Assembly (NCBI GenBank): GCA_035222895.1
Contig: JAVYIG010009864.1
Location: 1 to 64,000 of the forward strand
Origin: Strongylocentrotus droebachiensis
Lineage: Eukaryota; Echinodermata; Echinoidea; Camarodonta; Strongylocentrotidae
DNA length: 64,000 bases
Reading direction: 5' to 3'
Shown piece by piece: positions 21,701-27,610 of this stretch. Under the pieces are notes generated by a model that made no database searches, had not been told where the DNA came from, and worked only from the letters and a program-made list of their open reading frames with translations. Numbering within the stretch: the first letter of the stretch is position 1; the number at the start of each line of letters is the position of its first letter. The position numbers and the translations under genes were made by a program.

Positions 21701-22073
21701 ATAGCATTTGATCATTGTCAAGTTCTCTCCAATTTGAACATACTTTGAATCCATTACATTTTAGTTACTGGTTGAAGGTTAAATGAAATCAAACAAAACA
21801 TCTATATAGAAATGATTGTAAATAATCTATTCGTTAACACAAATATGTGATATCTGACATAAAAAAATTGCAATCTCCGGAAGCTTAATTGTTTAACTAT
21901 TATCATAGAAATAACAATTGCCAAATTTAACAGCAAATCATCCGTTTTTTAAAATCGTATGTTGTATATTTTTTCTTTCATTCACACATAGTTTTTATAT
22001 GTATAACTGATTTCTTGTATTCTTAGAGATTTCCAAGGTCATAGGGATGAATGTGAAGATAACGCACGAGTAA
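464..22073 (+). CDS. NLR gene 1: Death-NACHT-LRR receptor (11 coding exons)
   Basis: Predicted cytosolic innate immune receptor of the NLR (STAND ATPase) family. Coding exons by inspection: 464-534, 935-1233, 2244-3784, 4611-4799, 7207-7371, 8032-8196, 8739-8903, 16646-16780, 18907-19277, 20687-20780 and about 22038-22073. All introns have GT-AG ends and all phases are compatible, giving about 1076 residues. Domain order is a charged N-terminal tail (1-24), death-fold domain (about 30-118), NACHT with Walker A GEAGVGKST (210-218) and Walker B LILLDGLDEA (284-293), winged-helix/helical region (to 637), then LRRs (638-1065). In the family, ligand sensing by the LRRs drives NACHT oligomerisation and the death domain recruits adaptors; the ligand here is unknown. 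No internal stop was seen in the chosen exons. The splice model is by eye and supported by exon-for-exon agreement with the second gene at 41369-55194. Confidence 0.85.
716..742. repeat. (TA)n microsatellite in intron 1
   Basis: About 13 TA units in the 400-nt intron between the first two coding exons of gene 1. Nothing else was recognised in this intron. Confidence 0.9.
935..1233 (+). CDS. Gene 1 coding exon 2: death domain
   Basis: 299 nt, opening after a TTCTAG acceptor and closing at an AAG|GTGATT donor, phase 2 to 1. It encodes a six-helix death-fold-like domain containing the stretches LRRLGLELGVQTPDINRALE, MLQNWAETVKP and LSILRAALQAVGL, typical of Death domains in invertebrate NLRs. 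The role, by family, is homotypic recruitment of signalling adaptors. The gene 2 counterpart at 43393-43697 is 6 nt longer at its 3' end. No caspase-recruitment or DED signature was seen; assignment to Death rather than another death-fold subclass is from sequence feel, not a profile search. Confidence 0.8.
1532..1729. mobile_element. hAT-like MITE in gene 1 intron 2
   Basis: 198-bp element with imperfect terminal inverted repeats (CAGGCGCGTACGCAGG at the left, CCTGTGTACGCTACTG at the right) and long internal G and C runs. It is flanked by the perfect 8-bp direct repeat GTCACAAT at 1524-1531 and 1730-1737. CAG...CTG ends plus an 8-bp target duplication are the hAT pattern. There is no transposase, so it is nonautonomous. 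A one-ended relative starts near 60896. Confidence 0.8.
2244..3784 (+). CDS. Gene 1 coding exon 3: NACHT ATPase and helical domains
   Basis: A 1541-nt exon, acceptor TTTTTACAG at 2243 and donor GTAAGT at 3785, ending on a codon boundary. It encodes residues 124-637. Visible motifs: Walker A GEAGVGKST (210-218) followed by LFAKIALDWA; Walker B KVLILLDGLDEA (282-293); sensor-1-like ISTRPFGADQI (322-332); a Cys-rich helical stretch PFPIFCCMLCYMW (389-401); and the NLR winged-helix signature FSHKLLQEYTASLYLASL (517-534). These are the residues expected for ATP binding and hydrolysis and nucleotide-dependent oligomerisation. Reading continues open past the donor to 4054, but the homology with gene 2 and the GTAAGT in both genes place the exon end at 3784. 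From about 3530 to the exon end the DNA is unusually close to gene 2. Confidence 0.9.
3785..4610 (+). other. Gene 1 intron 3 (826 nt)
   Basis: Starts with GTAAGT and ends CGTTGTGTAG. Much of it aligns by eye with the corresponding 596-nt intron of gene 2 (46344-46939): TTCTGACCCATAATCATTTA, CAGTCTCACATGA and CAATATGCCCTCC recur. Gene 1 has an extra roughly 130-nt stretch (3835-3960). No other feature was recognised. Confidence 0.7.
4611..4799 (+). CDS. Gene 1 coding exon 4: first LRR exon (189 nt)
   Basis: 189 nt, phase 0 at both ends, acceptor TGTGTAG and donor AAG|GTTTCT. It encodes 63 residues (638-700) including the LRR-like core VGLFTLQNLRRLIIVKNRLDD. The matching exon at 46940-47128 in gene 2 has identical length and phase. 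The first part (about 30 residues) is Ser/Glu-rich and differs most between paralogs; the LRR core is nearly identical. Confidence 0.82.
4800..5988 (+). other. Gene 1 intron 4, first part
   Basis: The first part is homologous to the gene 2 intron after 47128 (the words AAGAAAAGTATTACATTCATGAAC and CACTCGGGATGGGAAGAAAT have counterparts at 47240-47560). Around 5465-5525 there is a GGGACGGATCTAGGGGGTAG / C-run segment that resembles one end of a G/C-run MITE; no second end or target duplication was found. The rest is unremarkable AT-rich DNA. Confidence 0.55.
5989..6019 (+). pseudogene. Truncated 165-nt LRR exon relic
   Basis: The last 27 nt of the LRR cassette exon (encoding MASESSKSK) and its donor GTATAC are present, followed by the usual cassette intron. 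The upstream 135 nt and the acceptor are missing; the sequence before position 5989 is unrelated AT-rich DNA. It is a broken first copy of the tandem LRR cassette array and should not splice in as an internal exon. Confidence 0.8.
7207..7371 (+). CDS. Gene 1 coding exon 5: LRR cassette copy 1
   Basis: 165 nt, phase 0-0, acceptor CACTAG and donor AAG|GTATAC, encoding 55 residues (701-755). The LRR core is LCSMPNLRSLKLYDMTLSD, preceded by a conserved HYARG and followed by EFYLTMASE. The 55-residue unit corresponds to about two ribonuclease-inhibitor-type repeats. It is followed by cassette intron sequence that recurs after each copy. Confidence 0.85.
8032..8196 (+). CDS. Gene 1 coding exon 6: LRR cassette copy 2
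   Basis: 165 nt, phase 0-0, acceptor CATCACCAG and donor AAG|GTATAG, residues 756-810. The core reads LCSMPNLRSLNMIIIGLSD. It is the most divergent intact copy at the solvent-facing positions of the repeat (MIII replacing the usual KLYDV). No stop or frameshift was seen. Confidence 0.85.
8739..8903 (+). CDS. Gene 1 coding exon 7: LRR cassette copy 3
   Basis: 165 nt, phase 0-0, acceptor ATCACCAG and donor AAG|GTATAC, residues 811-865. The core LCSMPNLRSLKLYCVKLSD is close to the gene 2 cassette exons at 48589 and 49381. It lies only 542 nt after the previous copy, so the cassette repeats here are short and compact. Confidence 0.86.
9660..9760 (+). pseudogene. LRR cassette with deleted exon
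   Basis: The pre-acceptor block of a cassette (GTCGTCTATACTTGAC through TTTCACATCACCCGATTTG) is present with the acceptor degraded from CACCAG to CACCCG. It then runs straight into sequence that normally lies in the intron after the exon (ATAAATATGATAGTCTGACCAT). The 165-nt exon has been removed, leaving a scar near 9725. Non-functional. Confidence 0.7.
9965..10150 (-). repeat. Degenerate GGGGCA-type repeat, minus orientation
   Basis: A string of loosely repeated 25-35 nt units built on ATGCCCCT / GTGCCCCTTCGAAG / TTGCCCTCCTTCGATAAAG. On the other strand this reads as the AAAAGGGGCA repeat seen at 27240-27600 and 58945-59120. Followed by A-rich low-complexity DNA (10170-10280) and a C run at 10376-10394. 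No coding potential. Confidence 0.55.
10764..11305 (+). mobile_element. MITE family A, copy 1
   Basis: 542-bp element with imperfect terminal inverted repeats: left AAGTGACTCGGTAACATTG, right (reverse complement) AAGGACTTGGTAATATTG. A TA precedes the left end. An inverted copy at 42138-43112 matches along its length (for instance the block around ATTCTACATCTAGCATTGAAG), and a truncated third copy starts near 63733. No transposase. Confidence 0.75.
11306..12740 (-). mobile_element. 5'-truncated LINE (L1/Tx1-like), minus strand
   Basis: The minus strand encodes the C-terminal part of a non-LTR retrotransposon ORF2 in two frames. The first (12724 down to about 12580) has EVEGGLGMIDLESKCRSLRL and IHKYLRDEQSAWKILFKYW, typical of the post-RT region. 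After a frameshift and a stop near 12580-12590 a 370-residue open frame (12578-11466) carries FNFKYLHRILPSKENLCKW and a CDIC-x(8)-H-x(4)-C zinc-binding motif, then LFWKIVSKL. No reverse transcriptase core is present, so this is a dead 5'-truncated copy. The 3' end abuts the right end of MITE A at 11305, with an A/T-rich tail. It sits in gene 1 intron 7, antisense to the gene. Confidence 0.8.
12793..13520. mobile_element. GC-rich TIR element with TTA target duplication (Harbinger-like, nonautonomous)
   Basis: 728-bp GC-rich island in AT-rich intron DNA, with perfect 13-bp terminal inverted repeats AGCTATGGTCACA. It is flanked by TTA on both sides (12790-12792 and 13521-13523). The interior is an irregular series of GGGCGGCGA / CGACCGGGCGG words in both orientations, capable of extensive foldback. 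A 3-bp TTA target duplication is the PIF/Harbinger pattern. No transposase frame was recognised. Confidence 0.75.
14580..14630. repeat. G-run/C-run foldback
   Basis: GGGGGGGGGCCTCCCAGGCC followed by C runs forms a nearly perfect short palindrome. The DNA from 13530 to 14880 is otherwise AT-rich with no gene, element end or repeat that I could recognise. Confidence 0.6.
15059..15793 (-). mobile_element. LINE 3' fragment (CR1/L2-like), minus strand
   Basis: The minus strand has an open 150-residue frame (15793-15341) with the conserved C-terminal pattern of CR1/L2/Rex-type ORF2: LPRLDYCSVVWSN, LQKIQKRAARIIL, FTSLKWMTLDKRFEL, HHTRQ, and FEWNKLDNSLRTASSVNSFK. It ends with a short 3' UTR and an (AAAT)n tail at 15059-15087. 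It is 5'-truncated and antisense to gene 1 within intron 7. Confidence 0.82.
15893..16389. mobile_element. MITE family C, full copy
   Basis: 497-bp element with 19-bp terminal inverted repeats AAGGTAATACAAAGTTTTG, flanked by TA on both sides (15891-15892 and 16390-16391). The right half (block with GTACGGCCGTAGGCGCTATT and ACCGGGAGCACCGGTAAAT) recurs inverted at 61299-61519. The left end recurs at about 41797-41870. TA duplications and AAGG ends suggest a Tc1/mariner-type nonautonomous family. Confidence 0.8.
16646..16780 (+). CDS. Gene 1 coding exon 8: LRR exon (135 nt)
   Basis: 135 nt, phase 0-0, acceptor TTGGCACAG and a strong donor GTAAGT. Residues 866-910 carry LHSILSLSRLQSLTLRDISRV, a canonical LRR strand and turn. 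The gene 2 copy is at 50105. The intron before it is 7.7 kb long and is the main landing area for transposons in gene 1. Confidence 0.85.
16781..17331 (+). other. Gene 1 intron 8, first part
   Basis: Homologous by eye to the gene 2 intron after 50245 (blocks AATATCGATTGA and TGAGTACTACA recur). No gene, RNA or element ends recognised. The remainder of the intron (18304-18906) also aligns to gene 2 (GCCTAATGGAACAT, GCTGGATCACTGAA). Confidence 0.55.
17332..18303. mobile_element. Outer TIR element with CGTATAA repeats
   Basis: Bounded by inverted GTGTCCACAC (17333) and GTGTGGACAC (18302). Inside the left end are three or so roughly 55-nt repeats built on CACACACAAGAAACGTCGTATAA, and inside the right end inverted copies (TCGTTATACGACGT, repeated). 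It is interrupted by a second element at 17726-18113. The corresponding place in gene 2 (near 50880) lacks it. No coding capacity. Confidence 0.65.
17726..18113. mobile_element. Nested TIR element (CCCTGCTGG ends, TA target)
   Basis: 388-bp element with long terminal inverted repeats beginning CCCTGCTGGAAAGAACACAC and ending in its reverse complement. Flanking TA at 17724-17725 and 18114-18115. The interior is dominated by CACACTGTGAAT / ATTCACACTGTG palindromes and two copies of a block with GAATCGAGCACAATGT. It is inserted in the larger CGTATAA element. Confidence 0.8.
18907..19277 (+). CDS. Gene 1 coding exon 9: LRR exon (371 nt)
   Basis: 371 nt, phase 0 to 2, acceptor TCGGTAG and donor GA|GTGAGT. 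Residues 911-1034. It contains several LRR strands (SVDELSVDGKHVTSLWNLGL, CPRVQKLELSC, FHHLTHLRIQGF, CPRLTEMSLTNIALNNKEA, HPHLTSVE) with regular 25-29 residue spacing, as in NLR ribonuclease-inhibitor-like repeats. Gene 2 has the same exon at 51919-52292, 3 nt longer. Confidence 0.88.
19278..20686 (+). other. Gene 1 intron 9
   Basis: GTGAGT to CTATAG. It contains a short CT-rich tract near 19400. The last 100 nt match the corresponding gene 2 introns (AGATTTGACTTG..AGAAGATC). Nothing else recognised. Confidence 0.55.
20687..20780 (+). CDS. Gene 1 coding exon 10 (94 nt)
   Basis: 94 nt, phase 2 to 0, acceptor GACTATAG and donor GTAAGA. It completes a Glu codon and then encodes ISADLDPLICEVNSEGKLTV and a few flanking residues, an LRR-cap-like C-terminal segment. 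The gene 2 exon at 53219-53312 has the same length and a very similar ADLDPLI-EVNSEGKLTV core. Confidence 0.82.
20781..22037 (+). other. Gene 1 intron 10
   Basis: GTAAGA to a terminal acceptor. Blocks such as CTCCGCCCAATCGGTACCCAAG and ATATACGAGTATATAT recur in gene 2 (53400-53880) and again after the decayed exon copy (54570-54990). No other feature seen. Confidence 0.55.
22038..22073 (+). CDS. Gene 1 terminal coding exon and stop (tentative)
   Basis: Two acceptors are possible. An AG at 22036-22037 lines up with the acceptor of gene 2 (TTTCCAG at 55137) and gives VIGMNVKITHE and a TAA at 22071-22073. An upstream TTCTTAG ending at 22026 has the better pyrimidine tract and gives only RFPRS before a TAG at 22042-22044. 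Either way the tail is very short; transcripts are needed to decide. Confidence 0.5.
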   Translation, partial: VIGMNVKITHE

Positions 22074-25040
22074 CATGTGATTTGACCGTCAAGCAACAAC
22101 GTGTCAACATTGTCAAGGTGACCCTCATCAGACCATGTGATGGCAGCAGACTACTACGGGCTTGAAAATGAAACCTGTCGAATTTGGATGTAACCAGGCT
22201 ACCCGAACAACTAATTACACAAATTGAAGGATCATTAGAGTTAACATGTATGGAATACAGTATCTTAAGCAATTATTGATTATACCCTGTCTTGATACTT
22301 TTAATGATTATCTTTATAATTATACGAAGCATATCGAGCTCAAAGATAAGTACAAGTTTGACGCCTTGTGTGTCCTCACCATTTAATATAATAAAAAAGG
22401 GCTTCTTGGTGATGTAAATAGGATTATTATATTAAAACAATCTATGTAATACAATCTACAGCAGACAATATACAGCCTTTAAAACCAACAAGCTTTGTTT
22501 TGACTTAGGCTCCTTCATTTCCTCATTTTCAATTTCACTTACAAAATAATAAATCAACGTGATTTGATATATTTTATGAACTTGTATTCGAAATATGTCT
22601 GTACTGTTGCTATCAATACATTTCTTGTAAACCTGACAATGTGGAACGTGAAATATGAAATATGAAATGAACCGAACTGAACCGAACTGAATTTACACAC
22701 ATCTGATCTCTCTATTGATTGTTTAATAACGTTCCTGCGTGTGTACTCATGTTGGCTATTCTGTAATGATGATGATAATATATTGAATTGTACAATCATA
22801 ACAACGTCATAAGGAGTCTTATCCGTAATAAGATCTGTTGATATATCCTTCATCATGGTGATACAAGTATTATGTGAGAGTTCAACAAAGATTTCCGGTA
22901 TCCCAGGATATATTTCATGAACTTACGTGTAAAGTAATTTTGTATACAGCGTTTCCTGTTGAAAAATAATGTGTGTAGAATGGACATACTTGATGTAGAA
23001 AAGCTTTAGTCTTGTTTCTGTCCTATCCCAACAATTCTTGCTTTTTACATTTAAGTATTGAATATATATTTTCTAAATTTAAACTTTTCAGTCACGTAGT
23101 AAACATTCCCATTTCTTGATAAGATTAACGATATGATAAAATGTACATGTATGCTAATATAACATAATTCTTATATCATATCTTTTTTTGAATAAGTTTT
23201 TTGTTTTGTTTGCTGTTCAGACAAATGGAAATATAACATTTATAAACATTGAAATTTGTGTTGACATGATTTAAATTGTGCATTATTAACTTCTGTATAT
23301 TGCACTACATGCCATGAATGGCCAATACATCATTGACGTGTCGTTACATGTTTTTTAGCCTAAGAGTCTGCTTTGTGTTACATGAACATAATACCAAGTT
23401 TGATGAAAAACATTGTTATAAAGTATAATTATATTTTGCGGAGCATGTATGTGATTGAAATTGAAAGGATAACAATTTGTCTACCCAATGTACTCTTACA
23501 AATTCGTTCTATGTACATAATACATATATACATTATATAACGCAAAACATTTAACATGAACCATACACGTCGTACTATTACTATTATTATTGTTTTCACC
23601 CTGAAGTATTTTGTCATTATATCATTTCCCAGAATTTTGATAAAATCTAGTCTAGTTTGGGACATGCATGCAACAGTTATTGATGTAGTCAGAAAGAGGA
23701 ATTATTCATCTTGATCTATTTTGTATATGCATGATCATGAACGAATCTTCCGTATATTTAAATATAATTTTTGGCGTGCATGGAATGTTCATTCCTGTTG
23801 TAAGAGAGAGAAATTAGTCAGCTTATCTCGTTTTAGTATTCTTGATATTCAACTAATCATGGCCAGATTTGTGGCCTTCCTGCCAAGGTCATTTATGTCG
23901 CAAGAGATCGAGAGAAATTATTAATTTCAAACTCGTTGTTAAAATATGATTATTATTATTATTATTCTCAAACTTAAATGTACTGTGTAAACTTATTTGA
24001 TTACGAACATACTTGTCAGTATTTCGTTACTTGTATAATTCATTCGTTCTATTATATATTGTATTATTGTATGGTTTATATATGTCATTTAATTTGTGGA
24101 TATTTGAGTGGAAAATAAATCAAATCAAATCAAATCAAATCAAATCATGTATACATACAATCTAGACTTTAAGACATGCATACAACAGTCGTAGTAGTAA
24201 GACAGAGAGTAATACAGAGAGAAGTAGTAAAACAGGGCCTAGTTAAGCAGAGAGATGTCTTCATCAACGGGTTTGGGAAATGGCGTTGAATGGAACACAT
24301 TTCTCAATTTACAGCATTAATTTCTTTTATTTAGTATCAATATAATGCATGTCTATGTCCCATCACACTGATGCAATGTAAGTTATGTTTATATCTGTAT
24401 ATGATCAGTATATCTGACTAGGACATACACACGTGATATCTAATAAATTGTAAAATGTGTATTCTCATCTATAATTACTATTTCTATCAAGTTTTATTTC
24501 AAACATCCATCGCTCCTGTACAGTGTTTTTACCATAACATCTTATAAATTTATACCATCCATTTATGTCTACATTTTAATGATCGTTTCCATTAATGACT
24601 GTGCTGTAGTGATTTTGTCAGTTTGTGTGCAGTACACCTGAATAAGGGAAAGTGAAGTGGAGTTTTGCAATGTGCATTACGTTGTGAAAGGTGCATGTAT
24701 TCTATCTGTTCGAGCTGTATTGAAAATATCGCTCTTCTTACAGGCTTTGTGATCTTCTTGAGAAATTCTGGAATCATCTGCAAGTCTGTGGATTCCTCTC
24801 TTTGTTATACATATGTATTTCCAATGTTAATACGTGACTTCTGTAACGTGTTATAGACGTTCACCTACATTATTCGGAATGTGTTGACTATGTAAATCTA
24901 CATGTATAATGTTCTCAGTCAGGGAATCACATTGTATTATTTCATGTCTTTCTATATCTGAATTTATTTTGCAAAGATATATGAGAGTGTGTATTTCTGT
25001 ATGAGAATAAAGTGGAAACAAATAAAACGTATGACGAGTT
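22074..25040 (+). other. Probable 3' untranslated and downstream region of gene 1
   Basis: No coding exon was recognised. The region is collinear with 55195-57560 downstream of gene 2 (for example GTTTGTGTGCAGTACACCTGAAT in both). Candidate polyadenylation signals AATAAA occur at 25006-25011 and 25021-25026. Whether the transcript really runs this far is unknown; paralogy extends into intergenic DNA, so conservation alone is not evidence for a UTR. Confidence 0.4.
23930..24147 (+). mobile_element. Retroelement 3' end with (AAATC)n tail
   Basis: AT-rich sequence ends in AAAATAAATC followed by about six AAATC units at 24116-24147. This is the form of a LINE or SINE 3' tail. The matching place downstream of gene 2 lacks the tail. 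The left boundary cannot be set from this sequence alone and no ORF2 remnant was recognised. Confidence 0.5.
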
Positions 25041-25233
25041 TAACAGAAGGACTTGCGAAATATGGATTTTTTTTGTATAAGAGCAACAAATGTTTGTAAC
25101 TATCTCATCAGAATTGTAGAGACAACAATTGAATGTATTTATCAGTAAGCAGTAAGACTTACACAATATATTAAATGCATGTCATTTGCTTTATTTTATT
25201 TAGTTATCGTGTCATAAACAACTTATTTGGTTA

Positions 25234-25919
25234 AGGCCCGGTCACACAGGGAGGACGCATGGGGAACGCACGGCCAGCGCATGGGAAATTTGCAATTTTG
25301 GCCAGTGCGTTGTCGTGCGCCCAACTTTTGACACCAAATGCATAGCGTGTTGCTAGCGCGCTGAGCGCATACAGGGCACATACAGTACGCATACAGACCG
25401 TACCCAGAGCGCACATGATAACAACTTCCACGAATGCACAGCGTGTTGCTAGCGCGCTGGACGAATGGTCCACGCATGCATCGCGTTCTACGACGCACGG
25501 CCAGCGCATTGGAAATCGGAAAAGGCCGTGTGCCTAACTTTTGTCATGATTTTGGAAAAGCTAGCGAGCTGACACAAAATGCACAGCGTGTAGCTAGCGC
25601 GCTGTGCGTATACAGGGCGTGTGCCCCGCGTATGTCTGGCGCTGGTCTAGCGCGCTCAACGCACGTCTGGCGTGCCTTTGGCGTGTACATTCATGCGTCG
25701 AGCTCCGCGCACACTTTTGAGCATGCTCAAAAAATCCCGACGCACACAGCGAATGACGACGAATGCATAGCGCTGGTCCAGCGTTGGTCCAGCGCGCTCG
25801 ACGAACGAGTAACGAGTGATGACGCATGCCTAGCGAACGACAACGCACTGGCCAAAATTGGAAATTTTCCATGCGCCGGCCGTGCGTCCCGCATGCGTCC
25901 CCTCTGTGTGACCAGGCCT
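25234..25919. mobile_element. GC-rich TIR element with TTA target duplication downstream of gene 1
   Basis: 686-bp GC-rich island. Terminal inverted repeats AGGCCCGGTCACACAGGGAG (left) and, complemented from the right end, AGGCCTGGTCACACAGAGGG, continuing as GGACGCATG...ACGCACGGCC. It is flanked by TTA at 25231-25233 and 25920-25922. The interior is packed with GCGCTAGC / GCGCACGC words and repeats such as CACAGCGTGTTGCTAGCGCG. The paralogous site near 57600 downstream of gene 2 has no insertion. Harbinger-like nonautonomous element by its TTA duplication. Confidence 0.78.
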
Positions 25920-26854
25920 TTATGTCGTATCCTGATAGATCCATGTTTATAGCATGTATAAGGTTTTTGCAGTTGTGATGTTTTGTTTGTTAAGGTCATT
26001 TGATAAAAATGTATTGCAGCTAGCTGTAGTGTTATAAGATTTAATCGATAGTCAGCTCCAGGAGGACAACAGTTACGTTTGTTTTATCTGTCCGGCCGGA
26101 CAGATCTATGTTGCTCATCCAAGTACATTGTTATTATTCGTCGATTTTCATTTGTATATATTGTGAGATTAATCAGCATGAATAGAGTTTCATCTAGACT
26201 GACCATAGTAAGTTTCATCGTTAGGATATCATTAATTTGATGAACCACCGTGACCCAATATTTATATATTGGTAACAGGTAATATCTATTTTAAAATGAA
26301 CACTCAGATTAAGATTTCCTAAACGTGCAAAATTCAAGACACAACATATTACTAGTCGTATTTGTTAAATCATATTGAAATTGAAATTGTAAATATAAGG
26401 AAATGTAATCCCATCGACTTTTACCCATATTGACTGTGTATCAGAGTTGTTATCGTGTTAATAATTGTATGTTTGTACATAATCATAAATATTTCAGAGG
26501 AATACACAATCGTAATAACATGTCTTTAATATAGTTCATCTGTTTACAAGAGGAAGTTCGATCTTTAACTGATTGAACTCATGGGATTAAAAATGTTCTT
26601 GTTGTTGAGAGAGAGTAGAAGAGGATTTATCCAAGAAATTGAATACAATGATTATGATAGCTATTTAAATATTGAATTATCACCTTGGCTTAGAGCATTA
26701 TTCACGTTAACTGTAATAAGTCCGCTAAGAGGTGGGCAACATGAAGAAAGAAAAATGCAAAGCGCTTTCCACAGGATTGGAGAGTGTGAGAAAGAGAGAA
26801 AGGGCATGGTGTATAAAGTAGACACTGAAAGATGGGGAAGGACCAAGAGAGATA

Positions 26855-26928
26855 GATGAAGAGAGAGAGAGGGAAGAGAAAGAGAGAGAGAGGGGGATGG
26901 GGAGGAGAAAGAGAGAAAAAGCAAGGGA

Positions 26929-26959
<31 letters not shown>

Positions 26960-26970
26960 GAGAGAATAAA
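26855..26970. repeat. (GA)n purine tract
   Basis: About 115 nt of GAGAGA-rich sequence interrupted by GGG. The homologous, shorter tract at 57850-57915 downstream of gene 2 also carries a G run. The open frames that cross it on either strand are low-complexity artefacts. Confidence 0.85.
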
Positions 26971-27119
26971 CGAGTGAAATACAAACACGCATACGAAAGC
27001 AAGAAAACATGATTCTCACACTTTTGGCGATATATTAATCTGCCACTCTACATCCAGGGGATAAATTGGTACCGGTTGGAAGGACTTCCTTAAAAAACTG
27101 AGAAACCGAAATCGGTAGC

Positions 27120-27199
27120 CTAGCAGAGCCGGGATAATATAAAAGTGCCCTGAGCACCTTGCGTGGTCGCTATGTGCGCTATAAAAATATCATATAATT

Positions 27200-27231
<32 letters not shown>

Positions 27232-27235
27232 ATTA
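27120..27235 (+). mobile_element. SINE/LINE 3' tail with (ATT)n
   Basis: The stretch CCCTGAGCACCTTGCGTGG...GTGCGCTATAAAAATATCAT followed by (TTA)n at 27206-27232 resembles the shared 3' end of L2-type LINEs and their SINE partners, which typically end in a GCGCTATAAA box and an ATT-rich tail. The 5' part was not recognised. Confidence 0.5.
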
Positions 27236-27610
27236 ACAAGGAAAAGGGTCACCTGTTAAAGTAAATGGGCACTTACCAGAGCTGACAAGGGGCATTTTTC
27301 ATACCTAAAAAGGGCCATAATCAAAACTGAAAAGAGGTATTTCGCATAATGAGAAAGAGGCATTGTTCAGAGATGAAAACAAGAAGATCTTACTATTACT
27401 TTTCACAAGGAGCACTTTTCAAAGTAAAAGAGGCCCCTGTAGGACCAAAACAGGGGCAATTATCAGGAGTAAAAAGGGGCACTTATAATAAGGGGGACGG
27501 GGCACTTATTAAAACGAAAAGAGGCTTTTATTTAAAGTATAAAGGGGCACTCTACAACGTAAAAAGGGGGATTTGGGGTACTTGGTGAAGTGGGTGGGAA
27601 GGGGACCCTC
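27236..27610 (+). repeat. Degenerate tandem GGGGCACTTAT repeat
   Basis: About a dozen imperfect units of 25-35 nt with the core AAAAGGGGCACTTAT, drifting to AAGAGGCATT and AAAGGGGCACTC. A shorter homologous array lies at 58945-59120. The open frame across it (27349-27588) is Lys/Gly/Arg-rich because of the repeat and is not a gene. Confidence 0.7.

Noticed and set aside
25434-25952. 172-codon open frame (+) and overlapping minus-strand frames in the GC-rich island
   Set aside because: The island is a TIR element whose GCGC-word composition lacks stops in several frames at once; no protein family resembled.
26661-27019. Several Ser/Leu-rich open frames on the minus strand
   Set aside because: Three overlapping frames across a (GA)n tract; low-complexity translation.
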